Below, piece after piece: positions 9,801 to 20,211 of a DNA stretch of 64,000 nt. Location: the NCBI GenBank assembly GCA_028284775.1, contig JANQRB010000132.1, positions 33,723 to 97,722 on the forward strand. Direction: 5' to 3'. Each line of letters opens with the position of its first letter. Position 1 is the first letter of the stretch. This stretch comes from Candidatus Kapaibacterium sp. (GTDB lineage: Bacteria; Bacteroidota; Ignavibacteria; Kapaibacteriales; UBA7675). The notes under the pieces were generated by a model. It did not search any database, was not told the DNA's origin, and was given only the letters and a program-made list of their open reading frames with translations. The translations under genes and the position numbers were made by a program.

Positions 9801-12800
9801 CGAAAATGATATCGATGTGGCGCATAACGCATCCATCACGCTCAACTTTGACAAGGCGCTCGACGCGGCCAACTTTGCGGCCGATACACCGCCGGCAGAC
9901 GGCGATGTGATAGTCTACGGCCGGCAAAGCGGCTTTTTCGATCCGGGCGACGATTTTACTTTTTTCAGCGGCGACACAAAAGTACGATTCGAGGCGGCCA
10001 CGTCATTTCGTCCCGGCGAGGAAATTACAGTCACCGTTAAAGACGCTCCTAATACGAAGGGCGAGACAATGCCGGCGCCCTATTCCTTCGGTTTTCGCGC
10101 GGCGGTCGACGGCGGATCGGGTGAGTTCCTGGAGCGGGCCTTTCACACGGACGGCAGCCGGGACGTTGCTCTGGGCGACCTCGACGGCGACGGCGACCTT
10201 GATGCTTTAATCGTTCAGCGCCATGACAATAATCACATGCACCTCTGGCTGAATAATGGCGACGGCAGCTTTGCCAGCTCGACATTACAACTGGTTACCT
10301 TTGCGCAGAACGCCGCTCTCGGCGATCTTGACGCGGACGGCGACCTCGATGCCGTCGTGAGCCAGGGCGGCGGATTCACAAATCTCGTATTCTGGAACAA
10401 CGGCGATGCGACATTCTCAACAGCTTCTATCGGCAGCAACAGCAATACTCGCGGCCTTGCGCTCGGCGACCTGGATGGCGACGGTCACCTGGATGTCATT
10501 TTCGCCAGTCAGAGCAATAAACAGCAGCTTATCTGGTACAACAATGGCGATGGCAGCTTCAACACCGCCGTCTTCGGCACGCATTCCAGTAATGACGTCG
10601 CCCTGGGCGACCTTGACAGCGATGGCGACCTCGACGCGATTATTGCCAACGGCGATGATCAGGCGCAGGAAATCTGGCTGAACAACGGCGACCGCAGCTT
10701 CACCAGCTCGACCTTCGGTGGAGGCAACAGTAAAGGCGTTGCGCTTGGCGACCTTGACGGCGACGGCGACCTCGACGCGGTCGTCACCAACAGCGACGGC
10801 CTCAGCGGGCAGGAAATCTGGCTGAATAACGGCGACGCGAGCTTTGCATCGAGCTCCTATCATATCGCAAACGCGGTCAGTGTCGCCTTTGGCGATCTCG
10901 ATGATGACAAGGATCTCGATGTCATCCTGGCCAATAGCAATGAACCCCAGTCCATCTGGTTCAACAACGGTGATGCCACCTTCACGAGTAGCAGCGGGGG
11001 CAACAGCACGGGCAGCAGTACTGGCCTCGCCCTGGGCGATCTTGACGGCGACGGCGATCTGGATGCCATCATCACTAATCACGTCGGCTCGAATCCCCAC
11101 GAAGATGAAATCTGGATCAACCGCGAAGCGCCGCGAATTATCAGCCTCAACCCGACGACCAACAGCAATTCGGCGGTGAGTGAAAGCGATATCGACATCG
11201 TCTTCAGCGAATGGATGCAGAGCACGACCGTGGTCACTGCCGTCGATCCGGCTGACGCAACTATCCTGGTCCACGGCAGCCAGAGCGGCAATATCTCGAC
11301 CAATGCCGTCCTGAGCGCCACGGACAACCATTCCCGTGTTAACATCGACCTTGCCGGCGCTTTCAAGCCGGGCGAGCTTATCACTCTAACGCTCAGTGGC
11401 ATCGTCTCCGTTGAGGAATTAGCCCTCCCAAAGTCCCTGTCCTCATTTCGCGCCGCCACTGCACCGGCCTCCGGCTTCTTTGCCGGACCGACCTTCAGCG
11501 GCGGTAATCAGGATGTCGATTTCGGCGACCTTGACGGCGACGGCGACCTGGATGCCTTTGTCGTTAACTCTTTTTCACAGGACATCTGGCTTAACAACGG
11601 TGACGGAACTTTCGCAAGCAATGCCGTCGGTACTTCGCGCGGTGTAGCTGCGGCCCTTGGCGACCTCGATGGCGACGGCGATCTGGATGCCGTGGTTGCC
11701 AATGAAAGTTTTAATCGCAGCACAATCTGGCTGAATAATGGCGATGCAAGTTTTGTGACCTCCGAGTTCGGCCAAACAGATCCCAGCGCTGATGTCGCGC
11801 TTGGCGATCTCGACGGCGACGGTTTTCTCGATGTAATTGTTCTGTCCGGCACCAATAGTGCCGGCAATGAGCTCTGGCTGAATAATGGCGATGCCAGTTT
11901 CAGCAGCAGCGAATTTTCGACCAGGGCCGAAGCGGTCGAAATCGGCGACCTCGATGGCGACGGCGATCTGGACTTCGTCCTGGCCGATGCGGATTTTCCC
12001 AATGAGCTCTGGCTGAACAATGGCGACGCAAGCTTTGCGAGCAGCACCCTGGGCTCTGACGATAACAGAGACGTCGCCATTGGCGACCTTGACGGCGATG
12101 GCGATCTCGATATGATCTTCGCCAAATTTTCGGCCGATGGCGCTGTTCTCCATTCCAATAATGGCGATGCGAGCTTCAGCATTTCGACCCTGCCCGGCAG
12201 CGACTTTATGAACGCGGTCAAACTGGGTGATATCGATGGCGACGGCGATCTCGATGCGATTCTCGGCGCCAACCTGGGTGAACCGATTGCCTTGCTGAAT
12301 ATCGGCGCGGGAGCCTTCGTGCAGCGCAGTGTTTCTTCTTCTCGCCGCACACGTGATCTGGATCTCGGCGATCTCAACGGCGACGGCGTCCTCGACCTGG
12401 TGCTGGCGAACTATTTCAGCACATCGGATATTCTCCTCGGTCAGCCGACCCCGCTGATTGTCGACGTCGATCCGCAGATCAACGCCGTTGCCGCATCGAC
12501 CGGCGCCAATATTGAAATCGAATTCAGCGTGCCGATGGACACGGCCACCCTGCGCAGCTCGACTGCCAGCACAAAGGCCAATCTCTTTGTTTACAGTGCG
12601 CAGAGCGGTCAGATCACGACCCAGGCGACCATCTCGTATGCCAGTGGCAATACGATCGTTGTCATCGATCCGGCGGAAAGCTTTAAGCCCGGTGAAGAAA
12701 TCATGGTGACGGTCACCGGCGCGCAGAGCGCGATCAATGCGCCGCTTGCCAATGCCTATGTTTTTGCTTTTCGCGCCGCCGCGCAGAGCCGCGTAGGCGA

Positions 12801-15800
12801 CTTCTCAAGCTCTACATTCAGCGGCAGCCAGAGTCAGGGCGTGGCGGTCGGTGACCTCGACGGCGACGGCGACCTGGACGCCGTTATCGCGAACGATGCC
12901 GATCAGGCTCAGGAAATCTGGCTCAATGAAGGCAGGGGCTGTTTTACCACTGACAGCTTCGGTGCCGGCAACAGCCGGGACATCGCACTTGGCGATCTCG
13001 ACGGTGATGGTGATCTGGATGCTGTCGTTGCCAATTATGTCAACCAGGCCCAGGAAATCTGGCTGAATAATGGTGACGCGACTTTCAGCAGCTCCACCCT
13101 TGCTTCGGGCAGCAGTACCGGCGTGGCCCTGGGCGATCTGGACGGCGACGGCGATCTGGATGTCGCTATCGCCAACGGCAACAACCTCGACAGCGAACTG
13201 TGGTTAAACAACGGCGATGCGAGCTTCAGTACTTCGGACGCCTTCGATGCCCTCGCCCTTGATCTGGCCCTTGGCGACCTGGACGGTGACGGTGACCTGG
13301 ATGCCGTTTTTGCCAAGAATTTCGGGCAAGCCCAGGAAATCTGGTTCAACCAGGGCGATGCGAGTTTTGTTAAGGAGACCCTGGGCGGCGGATTCAGTCG
13401 GGGCCTTGCTCTCGGCGACCTGGACGGTGACGGTGATCTGGATGCCATTGTCGCGAATGACAATCAGGCCGACGAGATTTGGTTGAATAATGGCGACGGC
13501 AGCTTTACGAGCAGCAGTTTCGGCGCGAGCGGCAGCCGCGATGTCAGGCTCGGCGATCTCGACGGCGATGGCGATCTGGATGCGATAATTGCCAAGCACA
13601 ATGCCGCGGAGGAGATCTGGACCAATAATGGCGACGGTAGCTTCAGCAGTTCTAGTTTCGGCAGCGCCGCGGCAAGCACTGCGTTGGCCATCGGCGATCT
13701 GGACGGCGACGGCGTGCTCGATATCATTGTGGCCAATGGCGGCGACAATCGGAATGATATCTGGTTTTCCGCGGCCCAACCGCGTGTTACGGCCTTCAGT
13801 CCTTCGACGCATGCCATTGCCGTTGCACGGGACGCCGACATTGTGATTGACTTCAGCACGGCGGTCGACAGCGCCGCATTGACGAGCGCAAGTATTCCAA
13901 CCCAGGCCAGCTTGATCGTTTACGGCATGCAGTCGGGCTACCTGAACACTACGGCAAGTATCTCATCCACCAATGGTGATACCCGCATCATCATCGATCC
14001 TGCCGCTGAGTTTTATCCCGGTGAACAAATCGATGTTACGATCAAAGACATCACCGGCTGGCCCGGCGGCGGGCTGATGAAAGATCCCGTCAGCTTCGGC
14101 TTTCGCGCCGCAGTCGATGGCGGTCCGGCTACATTTAACCTTGTCGCGCTCAGCGGCGGTGACTTCCCGGTGGCGGCGCGCTTCGGCGACCTGGACGGCG
14201 ACGGCGACCTGGACATCTTTCTCGCCAATAACAGTTATGAACCCTCGAATGTCCTGCTTAATAATGGCGACGGTAGTTTTGTCACGGTAGCCAATACTTA
14301 TAAAATGTTCGGCACGGATGTCGCGCTGGGCGATTTGGACGGCGACGGCGATCTGGATGCCCTCATTGTCAGTGGCTATGGCGAACCGGCCTTGCTGTAT
14401 GTGAACGACGGAAGCGGCTCTTTCAGCGAAAGCGAGATCGGCGGCAGACTGGACAGACGCGGCGTGGAATTCGGCGACCTTGACAGCGACGGCGATCTGG
14501 ATGTAGTCGTGGCAAACTATGGTGGGGGGCCCTATAACGGCGGGACGGAAATCTGGCTCAATGAAGGTAACCTGAACTTCACGCAACGCTATGTCGGCGG
14601 CGACGGCGCAAGCCTGGACGCGGCCGTGGGCGACCTGGATAAGGACGGCGACCTCGACCTCGTCATTGTCAACAAATATGAAGCGCATCAGCTATTATTA
14701 AACAACGGCGACGGAATCTTTAACGACGCAAGCTTCGGCCCGATCGGCGGACTGGACATTGCCCTGGGCGATCTTGACAGCGACGGTGATCTCGACTTTG
14801 TCGTAGCCAATAAAAATCAAGCCCAGGAGCTCTGGCTGAACAACGGCGACGCGACTTTTGCCTCAAGCCTTTTCGGAGATGTCGGCAGCGACAGCCAGGG
14901 CGCCGATTTCGGCGATGTGGACGGCGACGGCGATCTCGATGTCATCGTAGCCAACAAAAATCAGGCGCAGGAGCTCTGGCTTAATAATGGCGACGCGACT
15001 TTTACGAGCACTACCATCGGAACGGGTCAGAGCGTAGGCCTTACAATGGGCGATGTGGACGGCGACGGCGACCTGGACGCGCTAGTGGTTAACAGATTCG
15101 GTTCGCCAATGGAGCTCTGGTTTAATCATCCCACGCTGCAGATCACTAACCTGAGTCCCTCTACCAATGCAAATGCCGCGCCGCGCGACGGGGATGTCGT
15201 CATTGAATTTAACGATGCCGTGGACGCGTCCACGGTAACAGGCGCCACGATTACGACCAACGCCAATTTGATCCTCTTCGCTTCACAGACCGGACATATC
15301 ACGACCTCGGCGAGCATCACGCTCAGCAACGGCAACACCCGCGTGATCATCGATCCGGCCGAAGATTTTCGTGCGGGCGAAGAGATTGCACTGACGATCA
15401 GGGACGTCCGGAATGAATTGGCCGGCCTGCCGATTCCGGCGCCTGTTGTTCACAGTTTTCGCGCAGCGGTCGATGCCGGTTCGGCCCTCTTTGCCCCGCG
15501 GCCGCTTGCGCTAGGCACTAATACAAACGATATAGCGTTTGGCGACTTTGACGGCGACGGCGATCTGGATTTTGTCACTTCCTCCTATACGGCCAGCGAA
15601 TCACGCGTCTTTCTTAATTATGGCGATGGAAGTTTTACGCCCCAGCTCCAGACATTCAACACCTGGACAAATGTGGCTGCCGGTGATCTTAACGGCGACG
15701 GCAAGCTGGATATCATCGCTTCCGGTAACAAGTTAATCGACAACCTGAACGTGGAGGTATTGCTGAATAATGGTGACGGCAGCTTTGCGCTGGTGGGCTA

Positions 15801-18800
15801 CAAGGCGCCTTCATTCATTACGGATATCGAACTTGGCGACCTGGACGGTGACGGCGACCTCGATGCAATTGCCAGCTCCGATTTAAATAATAAGATAACG
15901 CTTCTGCTTAACAAGGGCGACGGCTTCTTCTGCACCAGCGCTATTACGCCTGCTGTGGCCGGTTTTGGCGGTCACGAGATCGGCGATCTTGACAATGACG
16001 GCGATCTCGATCTTGTCGTCGCAGTCTACAATGGACCGCAGGCGCTCTTCTTCAACAACGGCGACGCAAGTTTCCAGCACAGCAGTCTCGCGTCGGCAAG
16101 TCCGAATGACCTGGATATGGGCGACTTTGACGGCGACGGCGACCTGGATCTTGTTACTGTCGACGAGAACGGCCCGGACGCACTCTGGTTCAATAATGGC
16201 GACGGCAGTTTCAGCAGCAGCAGCTTTGTCTCAGGTATCAATACTGCTATTGCGGTTGGTGATCTGGATGCCGATGGCGATCTCGATTTTATGACTGCCA
16301 ACCAGTATGGCATTTTTTATGGCGAGAGCAACCAGCTCTGGCTGAATAATGGCGACGGCAGCTTCAGCAGCAGCAGCTACGACTCTGTCAGCAGTACGAT
16401 TGCCGAAATGGGCGATCTCGATGGCGACGGCGATCTCGATCTCGTTCTGTTCGACGATAGTAATACGACGGCGCTATGGTTTAACCTGGCGCCGCCGCTT
16501 ATCAGCGCGGTCTCGCCTAACAGCACGACCGCCAGTCTGGCGCCGGCCACTATCGAAGTCCGGGGCGCCGAGCTGGGAGCGCTCGATGTTCAACTGTCAA
16601 CGCTCGATGAATTCGGCGTAACGAGCGGGTCCATTGCTGTGCCGGTTACCGAGGAATCGCTGAGCAGCTTTACCGCCGATTTGCCTGCCGGCGCATTGGC
16701 GACGCGCGGTACCCTGACGCTCACGGTCACGACGCCGGCCGGTTCGACCAGCACGAGCCTGACCGTGCTGAATGACCGGCCTGTCATTACCACAACGCAG
16801 AGTCAGATTAGCATCGCGGAAGATCAGTCGCGGATCCTGCGACTTTCTTTGGGCGATGCCTCGCCGGGCATTGACGGCCTGACTGTGATACCGCCGGCGG
16901 CGGATTTAACGACAATCGCTTCGATTACACAAATCTCCGCGACCGCGGCGACGACCGAATTCCGCATCGTTCCGGTGACAAATGTCAATGGCAGCGTCGA
17001 TCTGACATTCCGAGTCAGCGACGGCGAGCTCGAAAGCTCGACGAGCATCAGCATCGTGGTGGATCCGGTCAACGATCCGCCGACGATAGCTACGAGCAAT
17101 ACGGCAGTCACTACGCAGGAAGATACGCCTGTCGCCCTGCCTTTTGCGCTGGCCGATATCGATACGCCCTTTGCGAATCTAATTTTAACGGCAACGTCGG
17201 CCAATCAATCGCTCCTGCCGAATGCCGGGCTCAGCTTCGGCGCGACGGGCGCAACGACGACTCTGTTTGTCGATCCGGCGACCAATGCTAACGGTACAGC
17301 CCCGATTACAGTATTTGTCAACGATGGTGAATTCCTTCGCTCGACGAGTTTTAACCTGACGGTTAATCCGGTTAATGATCCGCCGCTAATCAGCACGAAC
17401 AATACGGCCGTCAGTACTGACGAAGACACTCCTGTCGTGCTGACTTTTGTCCTGGACGATATCGACACGCCCTTCGCAAATCTGTTGTTAAGCGCGACAT
17501 CGAGCGATCCGTCCCTGATTGCCGACAGCGGTTTGAGTCTTGGAGCGACCGGGGCGACGACGAGCCTCTTTATCGACCCGTCGGCCGACGCCAATGGACA
17601 GGCGGACATTACAGTGACGGTTGATGACGGGATCTCGACAAGCTCGACCACTTTTACGGTGAAGATTAATCCGGTGGACGATCCGCCGCTGATAAGGGTG
17701 GCAAACAATCTGGTCCACTGCAACGAGAATGGCGCTACCAGTCTTTCCCTCAGCCTGAGCGATATCGATACACCTGTTGTGCAATTGCAGATCACCGCCA
17801 ATTCGGCCGATCCATCCCTGCTCGACAATGGTGGAATTAGTTTAAGCGCCACTGCTGCAACGATGAGTTTGACCCTCATTCCGGAATGCGGGCGGAGCGG
17901 AATGACGGAAGTGGCATTGACAGTGTCGGATGCCGAATCCAGCCATTCCACGAATTTCACCCTTAACGTCCTGCCGGTAACATTGCGCATCACGGGCGCC
18001 ACCTGTGCCTGCCCTAATATTCCTTTAACATACACGGCGGAACCTGGCGAGCCGACAGCAAGCCACGACTGGACTGTCAGCGGCGGTACGATTATCAGCG
18101 GCCAGGGCAGCGGCAGCGTGCAGGTCGTCTGGGAGCAGAATACAAGCGCTTCGCTTACGGTTGTAAGGACGCCACTCGTTGGCTGCAGTTCTTCGACGCT
18201 GATCAATTTCACATCCAAGGAGCTCATCGCCCTGATGGACTACTACCACGCGACCGCCGCGAATCTACCGGTCGCCGACAACGATCTCGGCCCCGCCCTG
18301 ACGCTGCAATCGGTCGGGCAGCCCTACGGCGGCACGGCCTCGATTGTCGACGGCGAGCTACGCTATGAGGAAGACGAAGGCTTCGCCGGCCTGGAGATCC
18401 TTCCCTATATCGTCGACAGCGACGCCTGCCGTTCCACCGGCGCTGTTGTCATTGCCGTCGAAGGCGCTTATGCGCCGGTTAACACCGAATATCTCGGCAT
18501 GGTGAAAGATCGCGTCGACGGCGTGCGCGGCCTGCGTGGGGCCTATGCCGTTGCAGTCGCACCCGACGGCCGCTTTGCTTATGTGGCCGGACGCAGCGAT
18601 CACTCGATCGCGATCTTTGAGCGCAAGCTCACGACGGCATCGCTGGAGTATCAGGGGCGCGCGCAGAATAACGCCGGCGGGGTCAAGGGAATTAAATATG
18701 TCATGGATCTGGCCATCAGCCCGGACGGCCGTCACCTCTATGCGGCGGGATATGGCGACAATGCCGTAGCGGTCTTTGCCATTAACAGTTCCACTGGCGC

Positions 18801-20211
18801 GCTGAGCTTCCTGGAATCTATTAAACAGGGGCAGACGCTCGGAGGAGAGACGGTCGACGGCCTGACGCGGCCACGCGCACTGACGATCAGCCCGGACGGC
18901 CGCAACGTCTATGTTAACGCCTACTCCGGTCATTCGCTGGCTGTCTTCCAACGCCTGACGAATGGACGCCTGCTCTTTCTCGAGCATTTCAAAGACGGCG
19001 TCGATGGCGTCGACGGCCTCAGAAGCGCGATCGATGTGGCGGTCAGCCCCGACGGCACTTCCGTTTACACTACGGGCTACGGTGATCACGCGCTGGTCCT
19101 GTTCAGCCGCAGTCTCGTCGACGGTCGGCTGCGCTACGAAGAGCGCTACAAAGAAGGCAGCGGGGGCATCGACGGACTTGCCGGGGCGATCGCCGTAGCC
19201 ATCAGTCCTGACGGTCGCCATGTGTATGCGGCCGGCAAGTCCGACGACGCGCTGGCCTTGTTTAAGCGCGATGTCAGTACGGGCACGCTGAGTTATGTGA
19301 AGCGATACAAGGACGGCGTGAGTGGAGTGGACGGCCTGAATGGCGTACGAAACCTGCTGGTTTGTCCCGACGGCCGACACGTCTGGGCGGCCGGGACGGA
19401 TGACAATGCGGTGGCGCTCTTCGATCGCGATCCGGCGTCGGGTGAACTGAGCTGGAGAGAGATGGTCCGGGACGGCGTCGATGGAGTGGAGGGCCTGAAT
19501 CAGGTCATCGCCCTGGCGAGCGATCCTTTAAGCGAATGGATCCTTGGCGCGGCCTATCGGGACTATGCGGTGGCGACGCTGTTCCGTAACCGTGTTCCGG
19601 TTGCCGTCAGCGACAATGAAGGCAACATTGCAGTTAACGCGACGGCAACGATCGCTGCGCTGGACAACGATACGGACCCCGACGAGCACATCTTAACAAT
19701 TACGCAGGTCAGCGGGGCGACTCTCGGGACGGCGACGATCGCGGGCGGTGGTGCGGAGATCAGCTATTCGGCAGGCGCGGCAACGGGTGTAGAGAGTATC
19801 GATTATACGATCAGCGACGGCCACGGCGGCGAGTCGACGGCGACCGTCAGTATTAGTCTCGTGTTGCCGAAGCAAGGGACAGCGCCATTGAATTGGACAT
19901 CACTCGTAACAGCCGGTTCCGCTATCACGGACCTGGCGTTGCGGCCCAACCCGGTAGTTAAGCAGGGGCGGATTGAATTAAGCCTGTCGCGCGCCGTCGA
20001 GCTGCGCATCGCCATCGCCGATGTGCACGGTCGGCTCCTAACGACCATCGAAGAGCGCGAATTCAGCGCCGGACGGCATTCGCTGCTCTGGCAGGCCGGA
20101 TTGGAAAGCGGTGCGCGGCTGGCAGCCGGCAGCTACCTGCTGCTTGTGGAAGAATGGAGCGATGATGGGGAGTCTCAGCGGCTGAGTTTACCCTTCGTGC
20201 TTCTGAAATGA
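6865..20211 (+). CDS. Giant T9SS-exported FG-GAP propeller-array protein (4448 aa)
   Basis: A predicted outer-surface or secreted protein. Residues 1-82 form an Arg/Lys-rich N-terminus and a hydrophobic segment ending 'LQAQ', which looks like a signal peptide. Seven modules follow, starting near residues 83, 522, 970, 1421, 1862, 2304 and 2757. Each has one SbsA/Big_5-like Ig domain and exactly seven FG-GAP repeats of the form GDLDGDGDLDxVIAN..WLNNGDxSF, with DxDGDGxxD calcium loops. That makes 49 repeats, or seven predicted seven-bladed propellers. An IPT-like domain (about 3209), cadherin-like 'VNDPP' domains (about 3312-3700), a PKD-like domain (about 3707), a Big_9-like domain (about 3790), a seven-repeat YVTN/lactonase-like propeller (about 3875-4240), another Big_9-like domain and a T9SS type A sorting domain (about 4355-4448) complete it. 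AAGGTG lies 7 nt before ATG 6871, so the true start may be the third codon. An adhesin or ligand-binding role is inferred. Confidence 0.93.
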   Translation: MTMKFNKHQIHARLLRRLRKTIRRLARYCFAANGRQTIIRAIARLKKRLAKLTSRLNPLRRPLQLTLPALALWLGTHQALQAQTPIISSVGPQANDPSVVSTANIQVVFNTTMKSSSITGSTIRIYGSQSGFLSASGVFSGNSLRVFDPDVDFKANETISITVTTDAESSGGDNLAAPEVWRFRAGVERGSGLFKEVSLTAIRRSAIALGDLDGDGDIDAIAARESSNTQEILLNNGDASFSSTSLGGRHSRDIVLDDFNGDGALDAVIANENIGLQEIWLGNGDGTFATSAIGGSDSFGVASGDLDGDGDQDVVIANDDDQSQKIWLNNGDGSFSISSFGGGKSRGVAIGDLDGDQDLDVIISNRGNSNNAQEIWLNNGDGTFTSSSFGGGNSRRVALGDLDDDGDLDAIIANYNEAQEVWLNNGNASFQSFTFGAGKSEDVALGDLDADGDLDAVIANYNEAQEIWINDGEAAFSSRDFGGGKSRGVDIADLDGDGDLDVFLANYSTSSQSQGSLWLNFSDMPEVVNVDPAANASAAPRNADIVIEFDDSMDNSTLTTATLPWDGNLIVRGRQSGYRSGDAVISYGGKSVTINPAADFYPGEKITVSVKEARNSLCAPQLETEIFSFRATVEGGSGVFSESTFDIAAMSDVTLGDLDGDGDLDAVLTSDSHEHHIWLNNGDGSFTSSAFGNGQYRRAELGDLDGDGDLDVIQIAYLSNTNAIWLNNGDATFSSSRFGGNSNTKDFDLGDLDGDGDLDVLFANQSNSFGNEMWLNNGDGSFATSSFHTGISQAVAIGDLDGDGDLDALIGSKSGEAHEIWLNNGDASFSIATFADGGILREIVLGDLDGDGDLDALTALATGQGIWINNGDASFSSSSAGSYDSRGVELGDLDGDGDLDAVISNRDNPQEIWLNNGDASFAVRTLGSGRTDGLDIGDLDGDGDLDVVIAHENVSGETKQPADIWFNQSPPKLVSTLPSENDIDVAHNASITLNFDKALDAANFAADTPPADGDVIVYGRQSGFFDPGDDFTFFSGDTKVRFEAATSFRPGEEITVTVKDAPNTKGETMPAPYSFGFRAAVDGGSGEFLERAFHTDGSRDVALGDLDGDGDLDALIVQRHDNNHMHLWLNNGDGSFASSTLQLVTFAQNAALGDLDADGDLDAVVSQGGGFTNLVFWNNGDATFSTASIGSNSNTRGLALGDLDGDGHLDVIFASQSNKQQLIWYNNGDGSFNTAVFGTHSSNDVALGDLDSDGDLDAIIANGDDQAQEIWLNNGDRSFTSSTFGGGNSKGVALGDLDGDGDLDAVVTNSDGLSGQEIWLNNGDASFASSSYHIANAVSVAFGDLDDDKDLDVILANSNEPQSIWFNNGDATFTSSSGGNSTGSSTGLALGDLDGDGDLDAIITNHVGSNPHEDEIWINREAPRIISLNPTTNSNSAVSESDIDIVFSEWMQSTTVVTAVDPADATILVHGSQSGNISTNAVLSATDNHSRVNIDLAGAFKPGELITLTLSGIVSVEELALPKSLSSFRAATAPASGFFAGPTFSGGNQDVDFGDLDGDGDLDAFVVNSFSQDIWLNNGDGTFASNAVGTSRGVAAALGDLDGDGDLDAVVANESFNRSTIWLNNGDASFVTSEFGQTDPSADVALGDLDGDGFLDVIVLSGTNSAGNELWLNNGDASFSSSEFSTRAEAVEIGDLDGDGDLDFVLADADFPNELWLNNGDASFASSTLGSDDNRDVAIGDLDGDGDLDMIFAKFSADGAVLHSNNGDASFSISTLPGSDFMNAVKLGDIDGDGDLDAILGANLGEPIALLNIGAGAFVQRSVSSSRRTRDLDLGDLNGDGVLDLVLANYFSTSDILLGQPTPLIVDVDPQINAVAASTGANIEIEFSVPMDTATLRSSTASTKANLFVYSAQSGQITTQATISYASGNTIVVIDPAESFKPGEEIMVTVTGAQSAINAPLANAYVFAFRAAAQSRVGDFSSSTFSGSQSQGVAVGDLDGDGDLDAVIANDADQAQEIWLNEGRGCFTTDSFGAGNSRDIALGDLDGDGDLDAVVANYVNQAQEIWLNNGDATFSSSTLASGSSTGVALGDLDGDGDLDVAIANGNNLDSELWLNNGDASFSTSDAFDALALDLALGDLDGDGDLDAVFAKNFGQAQEIWFNQGDASFVKETLGGGFSRGLALGDLDGDGDLDAIVANDNQADEIWLNNGDGSFTSSSFGASGSRDVRLGDLDGDGDLDAIIAKHNAAEEIWTNNGDGSFSSSSFGSAAASTALAIGDLDGDGVLDIIVANGGDNRNDIWFSAAQPRVTAFSPSTHAIAVARDADIVIDFSTAVDSAALTSASIPTQASLIVYGMQSGYLNTTASISSTNGDTRIIIDPAAEFYPGEQIDVTIKDITGWPGGGLMKDPVSFGFRAAVDGGPATFNLVALSGGDFPVAARFGDLDGDGDLDIFLANNSYEPSNVLLNNGDGSFVTVANTYKMFGTDVALGDLDGDGDLDALIVSGYGEPALLYVNDGSGSFSESEIGGRLDRRGVEFGDLDSDGDLDVVVANYGGGPYNGGTEIWLNEGNLNFTQRYVGGDGASLDAAVGDLDKDGDLDLVIVNKYEAHQLLLNNGDGIFNDASFGPIGGLDIALGDLDSDGDLDFVVANKNQAQELWLNNGDATFASSLFGDVGSDSQGADFGDVDGDGDLDVIVANKNQAQELWLNNGDATFTSTTIGTGQSVGLTMGDVDGDGDLDALVVNRFGSPMELWFNHPTLQITNLSPSTNANAAPRDGDVVIEFNDAVDASTVTGATITTNANLILFASQTGHITTSASITLSNGNTRVIIDPAEDFRAGEEIALTIRDVRNELAGLPIPAPVVHSFRAAVDAGSALFAPRPLALGTNTNDIAFGDFDGDGDLDFVTSSYTASESRVFLNYGDGSFTPQLQTFNTWTNVAAGDLNGDGKLDIIASGNKLIDNLNVEVLLNNGDGSFALVGYKAPSFITDIELGDLDGDGDLDAIASSDLNNKITLLLNKGDGFFCTSAITPAVAGFGGHEIGDLDNDGDLDLVVAVYNGPQALFFNNGDASFQHSSLASASPNDLDMGDFDGDGDLDLVTVDENGPDALWFNNGDGSFSSSSFVSGINTAIAVGDLDADGDLDFMTANQYGIFYGESNQLWLNNGDGSFSSSSYDSVSSTIAEMGDLDGDGDLDLVLFDDSNTTALWFNLAPPLISAVSPNSTTASLAPATIEVRGAELGALDVQLSTLDEFGVTSGSIAVPVTEESLSSFTADLPAGALATRGTLTLTVTTPAGSTSTSLTVLNDRPVITTTQSQISIAEDQSRILRLSLGDASPGIDGLTVIPPAADLTTIASITQISATAATTEFRIVPVTNVNGSVDLTFRVSDGELESSTSISIVVDPVNDPPTIATSNTAVTTQEDTPVALPFALADIDTPFANLILTATSANQSLLPNAGLSFGATGATTTLFVDPATNANGTAPITVFVNDGEFLRSTSFNLTVNPVNDPPLISTNNTAVSTDEDTPVVLTFVLDDIDTPFANLLLSATSSDPSLIADSGLSLGATGATTSLFIDPSADANGQADITVTVDDGISTSSTTFTVKINPVDDPPLIRVANNLVHCNENGATSLSLSLSDIDTPVVQLQITANSADPSLLDNGGISLSATAATMSLTLIPECGRSGMTEVALTVSDAESSHSTNFTLNVLPVTLRITGATCACPNIPLTYTAEPGEPTASHDWTVSGGTIISGQGSGSVQVVWEQNTSASLTVVRTPLVGCSSSTLINFTSKELIALMDYYHATAANLPVADNDLGPALTLQSVGQPYGGTASIVDGELRYEEDEGFAGLEILPYIVDSDACRSTGAVVIAVEGAYAPVNTEYLGMVKDRVDGVRGLRGAYAVAVAPDGRFAYVAGRSDHSIAIFERKLTTASLEYQGRAQNNAGGVKGIKYVMDLAISPDGRHLYAAGYGDNAVAVFAINSSTGALSFLESIKQGQTLGGETVDGLTRPRALTISPDGRNVYVNAYSGHSLAVFQRLTNGRLLFLEHFKDGVDGVDGLRSAIDVAVSPDGTSVYTTGYGDHALVLFSRSLVDGRLRYEERYKEGSGGIDGLAGAIAVAISPDGRHVYAAGKSDDALALFKRDVSTGTLSYVKRYKDGVSGVDGLNGVRNLLVCPDGRHVWAAGTDDNAVALFDRDPASGELSWREMVRDGVDGVEGLNQVIALASDPLSEWILGAAYRDYAVATLFRNRVPVAVSDNEGNIAVNATATIAALDNDTDPDEHILTITQVSGATLGTATIAGGGAEISYSAGAATGVESIDYTISDGHGGESTATVSISLVLPKQGTAPLNWTSLVTAGSAITDLALRPNPVVKQGRIELSLSRAVELRIAIADVHGRLLTTIEEREFSAGRHSLLWQAGLESGARLAAGSYLLLVEEWSDDGESQRLSLPFVLLK

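Noticed and set aside
8131..16080. Long minus-strand open frames antisense to the 4448-aa gene (Ala/Val/Ile-rich or Ser/Pro/Arg-rich proteins)
   Set aside because: They mirror the GGC/GAC/GAT repeats of the coding strand. Their sequences are repetitive shadows without start signals, and similar frames occur opposite all three giant genes.
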